From Eurosta solidaginis (taxonomy: Eukaryota > Arthropoda > Insecta > Diptera > Tephritidae), in contig NC_090319.1 of assembly GCF_040869045.1 (NCBI RefSeq), positions 175,496,645 through 175,560,644 on the forward strand: a stretch of 64,000 nt of DNA, in the 5' to 3' direction. The position numbers were made by a program, and so were the translations under genes. The notes under the pieces were generated by a model that had not been told where the DNA came from, searched no databases, and saw only the letters and a list, made by a program, of their open reading frames with translations. This document shows, piece by piece, positions 55,086-64,000 of this stretch; position 1 is the stretch's first letter, and each line of letters opens with the position of its first letter.

Positions 55086-55745
55086 AGCGGATCGAAATAT
55101 TAAGAAAATTGGTTTTGATTTGGGAATCTTTCAATCCATTTTTAACTCACTTCCCGGTGACCTAGATACTTGAAGCTTGGCCCACAATTCGGGGCTTGGT
55201 TACAATACAATATACAGAAAACAAAATTTCGCTAGGTGGCGCTAAGTGAGATAACTACAATTCCTTGAAAAACGAGTGGAATCTTGCAATCGATTTTTGA
55301 GTAACTTCCCAGTGAACTAGAGATATGAAACTTGAGCCGTAAGTCAGAACTCGGTAACAATGCAATATTTTATCAAAAAAATTCCGCTAGGTGGCGCATG
55401 GTTGGTGACAATAGAACTTATAGGAAACAAAGTTCCGCTAGGCGGCGCGCTAGTCAAGATAACTGCAAATCCTTTAAAAGCGAGGGGAATCTTGCGATCG
55501 ATTTTCGATTAACTTCCCGATGAGCTAGAGACATGAAGCTTGGGCCGTAAGTCAGAACCCGGTGACGATGCAATATTTTATCAAAAAAATTCCGCTAGGT
55601 GGCTTATGGATCGAGATATTGAGAAAACTAGTTTTAAATTGGGAATCTTGCAATCGATTTTTAACTAACTTCCTGGATATCTAGATACTTGAAACCTGAA
55701 GTATAATTTAAAACTCGGTGACAGTGCAATGTTTGATCAAAAAGC
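55086..55745 (+). repeat. Diverged tandem repeat, about four units of 140-200 bp
   Basis: Units share GGGAATCTTGCAATCGATTT, AACTTCCCGGTGA-type words and TTCCGCTAGGTGGCGC (55229, 55381, 55433, 55591 regions). Spacing is irregular. The class is unknown. A 63-codon ORF inside is incidental. Confidence 0.7.
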
Positions 55746-55954
55746 TACTTAAGTAGCTGACAAACGAGGTGGAATTCTCTTGTTATGATGCGAGGTGGAA
55801 TTATGTTGTTTTCGACAGCGTTCTCTTATATCTTGCTATTTTGAAGAAATAAATAAAGATAAGAATTGTCACTTAGGAATTACTTAAATTACTAATCAAA
55901 GTTGCAATTGCCTTTTTGTAGGCAGTACTAAAAAATTTAAAATAAAAAGATGAT
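55746..55954. other. No gene; flank between tandem repeat and hairpin
   Basis: GAGGTGGAATT occurs twice (55764 and 55793). Nothing else is recognised. Confidence 0.3.
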
Positions 55955-56362
55955 AAAATAATTTTAAGGACTACCTTTATATAAATGGATCAAAAAATAA
56001 AAGGCAATTTTTCCTTTAATACAGACATAGTTTGTTGAATTTTGACTAAAAAACTTTAACAATAGCTCTTGTAAAAGAATTTTGGGATCTAAAACTATAA
56101 AGGTGGAGCGCAATCTTTCAATTTAAGGCAAACCATGTACTTGGGATAAACTAATTGATTATTTTAAATTTAAACACGCGCTCTACCTTTATAATTATAA
56201 ATCCCAAAATCCTTTTTATTTATTTATTTCTTTTTATTTATTTTACAAGACCTACTTTTAAAGTTTTTTAGTCAAAGTTCATCAAGACTATGTCTGTATT
56301 GAAGGAAAAATTGCCTTCTATTTTTGGTCCATTTATATAAAGGTAGTCCTTAAAATTTGTAT
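55955..56362. mobile_element. Hairpin (foldback) MITE, about 400 bp
   Basis: The left arm (TTTAAGGACTACCTTTATAT from ~55973) and right arm (its reverse complement near 56356) pair over ~130 bp with few mismatches. A second pairing block (AAAGGTGGAGCGC with GCGCTCTACCTTT) lies further in. Nearly the whole element can fold on itself. No ORF is present. Confidence 0.75.
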
Positions 56363-58649
56363 ATCATATTTTTATTTAAGGTTAAGTGGTATATAGTTAA
56401 CGGTGCACCAATTGAGCAATGTGTCCAAATCTGATTGTAAAAGAGACCTTTCTTCGCTTGACGCATAGGATAAAAAAAAATTACATCTTTGCAAGAGAAA
56501 AACTAATTATTATTATTAACTTATTTATATGGCCGAAATTTATTTTTATATACTTTTTTGTTTATGACAATAGAAAAAACATCGCCTTCCAGACACCGTG
56601 TACCATTTTCAACAAATATGAAATATAAAGAAAAAATCTTATAGCCAGCTAGCGTGATTAAAAATATAATATAGTTACACTATTAATACAAAATCATGTT
56701 TTTTCATGCGAATTTCATCTTTTTATATGAGCGAATTTTCAAAAAGTCTTCAAAACGATAGAGGTCGTATTTTTTATTAAAAAAAAGTGGTCAATTTCGA
56801 TACCAGTAGCTCCTAAAATTTTCTAAATTTTCAAAACTATTACAGGGGCTCCAAAAATCATTTTTATAAATAATAATCTGTACAAAATCCCCCTTTCTTC
56901 GTGGTTTTGATCCCCCTGATTCCTTTTTGCTATTTGTACCAAACGCAGCGGGAAGCTTAATCAATGCACGGAGACATCACACCCCTAGATCTAGTGGAAA
57001 TTAACTATCAAATCTTGATTTATTTTAAGTTATGCACACAATGTCGAAGACTTTGTAAACCGGAAAACAGATTTTTTAAGTTTCAGAGTAACTTGTTTTT
57101 TTTTGGTTTTTTTTTTTTTTTTTGATAATGACTTTTACTTTTGAATTATACTTAGATAGATTGAAACACGATTTACAGATGTGGTTGAATTTTGATACAT
57201 ATTTGCTATTAACAGTATTCAAGACTGTCTCAGATGCAACTTTTACTTCATATAGATATCATTAACAAGGTGTAATAAAAGAAGTGAAGTTACTTGTGCA
57301 TGGTGAAATAGACAGAGTTCTAAAATTATAAAATGTAAAATCACTGATTAGCGTAGTTAACCATATGAAGAAATGATAAAATAAAGGCAAGCTTATATCT
57401 GGAAGTGAAGTAGTGTCGCGGTCTGAGAATATATATTTGGAAAAGATCAAGAAATACCGGGCCTTTGAATAATACAATCACATTTTATGTGTTTTGGATA
57501 TAAAGAGGAACACTGTGCACAACTATTTGACGTCTACCGTTTCAGGTTTTTAAACGCATTTTTCTCCACTTCTACGACACTTTAATCTACAAAAAGCACT
57601 TATTTATATTCCTTATTTATGTGGCAATTGATTTCTACTTAACTTTAAAAAAAAAATTATGCTAATTTTTGTAGAAAATACCAAAATACAGTTTTACAAT
57701 ATAAAATGTCACAACATTGAGTCACAGTTACCGTCGCTATTGAATTCGAGAAGCACATTTGGGATTTATGATTGGTAATTATTTTATTGGAAATAATATT
57801 GTACTCCAACATATAGTAATACTCATATATTGCTAATAGAAAATGCTCGCAATGTGTTTTGAATTCGAAATCAAAGCAAGACAGCCTATAAAATTTTTGT
57901 GATTGTAGCAGCATAAGTGTGACAAGAAAAAATTTAAATTTAGGTACATTCGATTATGGAATACAAAAACAAAAACCTTTAAACAGCAATATATCGGCAA
58001 TCTGATGTTTGGGAATGTATCTAGCCTTTTGTAGCTATATAGGAGTATTACATATATGTATTCCAATTATGTTTAACGAATGTATTAACTCATTTCTTCG
58101 TGTTTCTTATTTATTTCAATCAGAACTGAAGTATGTAAAATTGAATTTCATTCATTTGGGGCAAAATTCCCCCAATAAAACTTTTTGGAATCAAACATAA
58201 TGTTTTAAATGAAATATGGCAGCCCGGTTACTTATAACTATTTTGACACCTTCAAACCAATCACAGGTATGTTAGCCATCAAAAGTACGAAAGTATCAAC
58301 CCTGAAAACGGATATTTCAAAGAAACTGAATGAAAAAGTGATTGCAGTAAACAAATTTTTCAATCATCGTGAGTAGGAGTGCTCTCGATGCATTCACAAT
58401 CAAGCTGAACGCTTTTTTTACAGACATGCAATTACTAAGAGAATTTTTGAATGGAAAAAATGAAATCGCATTCAAACTTGCCTTATATATTTGAAATCAA
58501 ACTATCATGTTTGTAAAATGAATCAATCTTAATTTATAACTGTATTTATTGAATCATTTTACAGCTCTGAATATTAGAGCACAATTCTCTATGTTGTAAC
58601 TAAATATTATGTTGTTAGACTTCCTAGTGAAGGTGACAACCAGACCTGT
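56363..58649. other. No gene recognised over 2.3 kb
   Basis: AT-rich sequence without a supported gene. ORFs at 56419-56628, 57262-57477, 57657-57914 and 57833-58066 are short, overlap one another and carry no domain. I see no terminal repeats in this stretch. Confidence 0.4.
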
Positions 58650-59342
58650 TAAATAATGATTACTAATGGTAATGATTAGCCGTTCCATTGATTATTTTCT
58701 TTAAACGCCATTTAATGATTACTTGCCATTATTTTCTATTTTTAATGATTACTTTTCAATTGATTAAAAAAATAATCAAAAAAAATCCTGATTTTGTACG
58801 ATTATTGAAATGAATCAAAAAATAAAAATTAAAATTATCAAAAGTAATCAAAAATAATCAAAAGTAATTGATTATTTTTGATTTTTTGTTTAAATATTTT
58901 TTTTTTTTGATTATTTTTGATTATTTTTCCGCTTTATTGAAAGAAAAATTCTCGTTTGTTGCATGCACGGGATAATTTCTACATACAAGTACATTTTAGG
59001 ATGCAATAGTAAATCGTATGCGCTAATCGAGGCAAATATATATGCAACATATAGGGCGAATGGTGTATGAGCGTTGATCTAAACATATGCTCAGGTAAGT
59101 ATATACACATGTGCATTATTTGCTGCACTCTTTATATAAAATAATACATCCTTAAGTCAAGCCAATTTTGGTTTGTATCCAAAATTAATATATCCGCTAT
59201 TTTGGATTAAGTTGTGGCTATGAACTGATTGTTTTGTAATCAAAGTTTATCATATTGTTCGCTTTATTTTAGTAGTATTGGTTTCATATCATCGCCACTA
59301 TGTGAGTGTTCTTCGCCTCAGTTAGAGAGCTTTATCATAATT

Positions 59343-59610
59343 AAGATTTTTTTTTTAATTTCTTTTGAAAGACTCAAAATGTTTGTCTTCCGCCTTCGGA
59401 TTATTAATACTGAGGTCAAGCCAAGTCTCTTAGGACACGTATTAGCAGTCGATCGATATATTTTACAATGTATATAAGATTTTTTTTTTAATTTCTTTTG
59501 AACGACTCAAAATGTTTGTTTTCCGCCTTCGGATTATTAATACTGAGGTCAAGCCAAGTCTCTTAGGAAACGTATTAGTAGTCGATCGATATATTTTACA
59601 TTGTACATAT
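59343..59610 (+). repeat. 133 bp tandem duplication, two units
   Basis: Unit 1 from 59343 and unit 2 from 59476 share CCGCCTTCGGATTATTAATA and AGTCGATCGATATATTTTAC with few differences. They lie in the loop of the large foldback element. Confidence 0.85.
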
Positions 59611-60169
59611 TTTATATTGTATATACATATATATTCTTGGAAAATACGCAACGATGTCGAATAAATAATGTATGATAGGCAAACAAATTTCTTTGGAATT
59701 TCCATTGTTAGTAATAAAAATATGGCTCACTATACAAAACTTAAAATTGTTTAGGAAATATCCTTATATTTGTCGTAAAACAACACGCACTCCCCCGCAA
59801 GGTATTCGTCGGATACATCTATAGACACGATAATTTTTAGGTGGGTATGTATGTACCCATATGCTTAGATACGCGCTCACGATATACCGTTACATCCACC
59901 AGTGTAATTGTATGTACAAAATAATGAGTACATAGCCATATCGTAATCCAAAATAGTGGATATATTTATTTTGGATATAACAAAATTAGCCAACCTATGA
60001 ATCCAACATATTTTTACATATTATCTGGGCAATTAGAAAAACCGCCGTTTTCGATCCCACATTATTTTATATAATGAGTGTAGTAAAATATGCATATGTG
60101 TGTATACTTACCGGAGAATATATTTAGATCAACGCTCATATACCATTCGCCCTATATGTTGCATGTATA

Positions 60170-61820
60170 TGGGTAAATCCCAAAAACTTTTACTTTTTCG
60201 GATACTCGAGTTTTACACACGGGCAAAAAACTTAAGCTCAGAGAAAAGTTCAAGGACATTAAGTTTGACCTTTTGACTATCCGATCTGTTGATTTTAAAA
60301 GTCAAGAAAGTTGATAGTTTTTGCAGAACTTCGAAACGTAAAAACGTCGATTTTTACACTTTTTCAAGCCTAGATACCCTTAATTTTTTTTTTTTGGATT
60401 TTTTTCGATAAAATTTTGGGGCATCGCTGAAATGCTATGGAATTTAAACTGAATGTTGTTTTTGAGACGGAGATTCTAAAAGTATGAGCAAAATTAATGT
60501 GCCCCTCCAATACTCAAAACTATCATCAATCAAAGTAGCGATACTTTTTTTTGTCATTTTCAATATTGACAGTTTTTTGCTTATACCTGTTTGAGGCAAC
60601 TGAGTATTGAAATTTGGATTATGCACGATAATAGCCTATGAGGGAATAAAAATATCTGGGGCTTCTAATTCGATGTGCCCCTTTCAGTTTTGAAGGTAGA
60701 GGCAGAAAAATGGAAGCACTTGGTTGCGTACATTTTTTTCAGGAGCAGGTTTATTTGTGGGCACAGCTACAATTTTACTTTTATCACTTCATACCCGTTT
60801 TTTTATGTTTTCTCTACACCACAGTGGTACACCATCAATTGCCTCATTTTGGAATATTCACGCAAGGAAAGTTATTGATGTTTGTACATGGGGCAAATAT
60901 ACGAAATTTCCGACAAAAATTGGCTATCGTCAAAAAGTGTAGAAATTTTTTTTAAACCATTTTTTATTTAAAAGTAAATGAAAAGGAACACAAATTTGGT
61001 ACAAAAATTAAAAAAAAATTTTTTTTTCTACCCCTTTTTACGATTGCCAAATTTTTGCGAAAATTTCATATATTTGCCCCATGTGCAAACATCAATAACT
61101 TTCCTTGCGTGAATATTCCAAGATGAGGCAATTTATGGAATACTACTGTTGTGTGGAGAAAAAATTAACAAACGGGTATGAAATATTTGACGGTTACCCG
61201 GTTTCATATTTTTGCCGATATCCCTAAAACCGGGTTTCGGGTATCAACAAAATTTTACCTAAATATACCCCACATTGATATGTTCATCCTGATAAAATTT
61301 CAACACAATCGGTTAAGCTTTTCCGGGTTTATATTTTTATCAATATCTCCAAAACCGGATCGCGTGTATTGAAACTTTTTTACCTAAACATACTTCGTTC
61401 ATATATCTATATGTTTTATTTTGTTAAAATAAATGTGTTGCAAACTTTGCAGCAAAAAATATTTGGCGGTTATTCGGTTTTATACTTTTACCGATATCTA
61501 AAAAACCGGGTTTCGTGTAACAAAAAAATTCTACATAGCTAACAGCTGCATATATCTCCATATTTTGTTAAACATTTCGATATAATCGGTAAAGAAGTGT
61601 TGAAATAAATGTATATTTAACATTGCGAGCTCCATTTATATATATTTTGCTCGAACTTTTGACTATATCTTTTTGAGGCATTTTGTAAGACGAGTAACGG
61701 CGATGCACTATTGCTCCAATTTACCCCTCAATGTTCCTAACAAAAACATATTTGCGTGACACCATATTTCAAAAAAATTGTTTTTCTCCAAAAAAAAACA
61801 AAGTTTGGCGGATTTCCCCA
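60170..61820. mobile_element. 1.65 kb TIR element with inner inverted repeat, TATA duplication
   Basis: The ends are TGGGTAAATCC and its imperfect reverse complement GGATTTCCCCA, with TATA at 60166-60169 and 61821-61824. Inside, 60795-60930 pairs with 61040-61180 (words CACGCAAGGAAAGTTATTGATG and their complement, shortened here to shared cores). No transposase is present. It interrupts the right arm of the larger foldback element. Confidence 0.7.
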
Positions 61821-62151
61821 TATATTCGCCTCGATAAGCGCTTACGATTTACTATTGCATCCTAAAATGTACTTATATGTAGAAATTATCCCGTGCAATC
61901 AACAAACGAGAATTTTTCTTTCAAAAAAGCGGCAAAATAGTCAAAAATTTTCAAAAAAAATCAAAAAAAATCAAAAATAATCGAAAAAATCAAAAATAAT
62001 GAAAAGTAATCAATAATCGGAAAAAATCATGATTTTTTTTTTTTATTGTTTTTCTAATGGCATTCAATTAGTAATTACTTTTTTCGGAAAACAATTGAAA
62101 TAATCATTAGCCATTAAAATAGGCATCTAATTAATTGATTACCAATGCTAA

Positions 62152-62765
62152 TTAGTGGCGTAACTACCTTGGGTGACACCCGGTGCGGAAGTTTGTTGCG
62201 TCACCACATCGAAAGTAAAAAGCAATAAATTGTGTATGATAAAGGTCATGGATCATTTATTATTTGTAATATTGAAGAAATAACAAAACACAATAATAAC
62301 TAAGACAGAAAAGGAATTGTTATACAATTAAAAGTTCTTCTTTCTAGATTTGACAGCTGCAAACTCAGCAATTACTACAACGAAATTTATATTTTGTATT
62401 GACTCGTGTTCGGTGGCTAGTATACCGAGATTGCTAAGCCGCGATTGGGTCATTGTTGCCCGCAAATAGTTTTTTATTAATTTTAATTTACTGAAATTTC
62501 TCTAACATGAAGCTACGGACACGCAAACCGTCATGAACAATTTCAGTGCAATCATAAGATTAGGAAGAGATTCTGTAAAATCCCATTCTACAATAAACTT
62601 TAAAAAATCTAGAGACATCCACTCACCCCTTTTAAATGTCTTCGCGGTTTTGGTATCTCCAACATTAATTCGGTTTCTGAGACCTCATCATAAAAATCAG
62701 TAAATTTAGATGTAGCTAATTTCAGTTCTTCAGTATTCGCCAAAAGCAAAGCATTAGTTTGTACA
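62152..62765 (-). pseudogene. hAT transposase C-terminal (dimerisation) remnant
   Basis: The minus strand encodes, from ~62765, LATSKFTDFYDEVSETELML, then LMIALKLFMTVCVSVASC and, after a stop, NFSKLKLIKNYLRATMTQSR and LSNLGILATEHESIQNI. This is the hAT dimerisation region of ZMYM1-like transposases. Stops lie near 62600 and 62505. On the plus strand AGTGGCGTAACTACC at ~62153 resembles the common hAT end CAGTGGCGTAGCTACC, so the element's 3' terminus is probably here, at the border of the foldback element. Confidence 0.75.
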
Positions 62766-63021
62766 TCTTGAAGAGACAATTTAACAATTCACGCCAACCA
62801 AACACAAAACACTTCACGAAACAAATGAGAAATGTTGCAACTGAGACGTCAAAAATCGCGAGTTTGGGACGAGGAATCCCCAAAGACAGCGTCAGACTCT
62901 TTTGCGGAAATCCCCGCATTATACATAGAGCTGAGCTAGTGGGGAATCCTAGAAAAAGAAATTTTTGTGCTAGCGATTTTTTTTTTTTGTGGTGGCTTTG
63001 GGTATCCAATAATTAAAAAAA
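62766..63021. other. No gene recognised
   Basis: Two overlapping ORFs on opposite strands (62722-63009 and 62759-63016) show no domain. The stretch separates the hAT remnant from the Gypsy LTR. Confidence 0.35.
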
Positions 63022-63315
63022 TGTAAACCAGGTTCTTAGTTATTTATTTAAGCAATCCGAATATTACAAAGTATTATATATTACTGACTTAACTTCATGT
63101 GCAGAAATTGCGCTAAGACTTTTATAGCGGCCGAAAAACCTGTTGTTGAAAAACTGTTAGGTGATTATGTATTCCTTTTATGCTTTTTTCTTAAATTTGT
63201 TTATCATAATTGGGCATGCTGGATCGCCTGATTTATGTATTAGAACGGTGCTACCGCAATATATGCTAGATCACCTGATATATGCATTAACGTAAATATT
63301 GTGGGGCATTCCACA
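63022..63315 (-). repeat. 3' LTR of the Ty3/Gypsy element
   Basis: On the minus strand it starts TGTGGAATGCCCCACAATAT at 63315 and ends GGTTTACA at 63022 (294 bp). A TATAAAAGTC box lies near 63120 and an AAATAAATAAC poly(A) signal near 63050. A purine tract, GAAGAAGGGGAG, stands just upstream (63319-63332). Confidence 0.75.
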
Positions 63316-63606
63316 AGTACTCCCCTTCTTCGAAAAAGATATTAATAGTATTACATGTTGGGAACAATTGATTTAGCGTATTGAAATCTGACGCGTTTTG
63401 GAGTTGCCGGCGTAGTTGAGCTGGAATCGGATTCAGATGGACGATACGATGAAGAAAAGCCAGATCTTCCGAATTGAAGTGACCCAGGTGAAGATGGTTC
63501 GGTAAGTGTTCTATCACTGTCGTCAAATTATTGGTGTTTTCACTAGCGGGCTGTTCATGTTCTACTAGCAAAAATACTGGTATTAGGCGGTCTGACCACG
63601 TCGGGT
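63287..63606 (-). pseudogene. Gypsy terminal ORF segment after integrase
   Basis: A minus-strand frame encodes LIPVFLLVEHEQPASENTNN and HLPNHLHLGHFNSEDLAFLH and closes inside the LTR. It lies directly after the integrase frame, one base out of phase, so it is either the shifted C-terminus of pol or a small extra ORF. I recognise no domain. Confidence 0.4.
63319..63332 (-). promoter_or_regulatory. Polypurine tract of the Gypsy element
   Basis: GAAGAAGGGGAG on the minus strand ends 4-6 bases before the LTR start at 63315, the expected plus-strand primer position. Confidence 0.6.
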
Positions 63607-64000
63607 GACGGATTGAGGAGCGAGGTTAGCGACGTGATATCTCAAACGTTCTGCGATATTTGAAGGTGGCAGCCCAGGATGAGGCGACGGAGCAAGAAAT
63701 TCTCCGGGTAGACGAAGCGGCTCACCGTAAAATAGATCGGCTGGAGTTGCTCGAAGGTCTTCCTTCCAAGAAGCGCGTTTTCCGAGTAGCAGGATAGGTA
63801 GCATGTCCACCCATGAATTATTTTCATGACATCGTATCGCATCCTTCAAATGGCGGTGTAGGCGTTCCACCATTCCATTAGACTGTGGATGGAAAGTGGT
63901 GGTGCGTATGTGTTTGCTGCCCAGGAAACGAGCGAGAGAGTTAAAAAGTTGACTTTCAAATTGTGTTCCTTGGTCGGTAGTAATTCGCAGTGGTACTCCA
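63583..64000 (-). pseudogene. Ty3/Gypsy integrase C-terminal half, runs off the window
   Basis: The minus strand is open from the window edge and encodes PLRITTDQGTQFESQLFNSL, with the second catalytic Asp in TDQGTQFES. HPQSNGMVERLHRHLKDA follows, whose Glu is the third catalytic residue, then DMLPILLLGKRASWKEDLRA. The frame ends at a stop at 63583, in the middle of what looks like a continuing protein. Catalytic residues in the visible part are intact; the 5' part is outside the window. I list it as a pseudogene because of the apparent frameshift at the end. Confidence 0.8.

Larger units (their letters stand above)
58650..62150. mobile_element. Large foldback element with long TIRs, nested insert
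   Basis: The left arm (~58655-59230) and the right arm pair as reverse complements in two pieces: 59035-59230 with ~59935-60169, and ~58655-59035 with ~61825-62150. The right arm is split between 60169 and 61821 by another TIR element. Arms are rich in GATTATTTTTGATT-type words. The loop (59230-59935) contains a tandem duplication. No transposase is visible. Outer ends are approximate because the arm ends are low complexity. Confidence 0.7.

Noticed and set aside
59463..59705. 80-codon minus ORF in the foldback loop
   Set aside because: It spans the 133 bp tandem duplication and has no domain.

Overview
This window is a transposon graveyard from an insect nuclear genome, most likely a true fruit fly (Tephritidae). 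That assignment rests on my memory of the repeat families and was not tested by a search. No intact host gene is recognisable. The only host-like coding sequence is a decayed C2H2 zinc-finger gene copy near 16.2-18.2 kb. Almost every long open frame belongs to a transposable element, and most are broken.

Layout. 1-5.7 kb and 5.1-14.3 kb: two diverged BEL/Pao retrotransposons lying tail to tail. Each carries a gag-like zinc-knuckle ORF downstream of pol. The second is split by a 5.3 kb Helentron/DINE-like element (family A) that holds about 35 units of a ~130 bp satellite. 15.5 kb: a BEL-like LTR fragment. 16.2-18.2 kb: the zinc-finger pseudogene. 19.0-23.4 kb: a Penelope-like element split by a 3.1 kb TIR DNA transposon, which is itself hit by a 3'-end LINE fragment. 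24.3-27.2 kb: a DUF4806 gene and a Tnp2-like transposase, both on the minus strand. 27.4-29.4 kb: family A fragments and an I-like LINE endonuclease. 29.4-34.9 kb: a Polinton/Maverick (adintovirus-like) remnant with packaging ATPase, a PLA2-domain virion-type protein and an adenain-like protease. Three later insertions cut its ATPase gene. 35.3-46.2 kb: three copies of a second satellite-bearing family (B), a segmental repeat, a foldback element, a pogo-type element and a 3.7 kb insertion with a CGAG target duplication. 46.4-48.5 kb: a LINE with the longest intact ORF (620 codons). 49-55 kb: family A pieces, a LINE remnant and two solo LTRs. 55-62 kb: a short tandem repeat, a near-perfect hairpin and a nested set of foldback elements. 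62.2-62.8 kb: a hAT remnant. 63.0-64 kb: the 3' end of a Ty3/Gypsy element running off the window.

How the parts relate. No cellular pathway is encoded here. The genes act together only as element modules: gag/pol in BEL and Gypsy, ATPase/PLA2/protease in the Polinton, and Tnp2 beside DUF4806. The most informative signal is the insertion order, which can be read from target-site duplications (ATAT, 9-bp CAACAAAGC, TAA, ATT, CGAG, CGAT, TA, TATA) and from reading frames that become continuous again when an insert is removed in thought.
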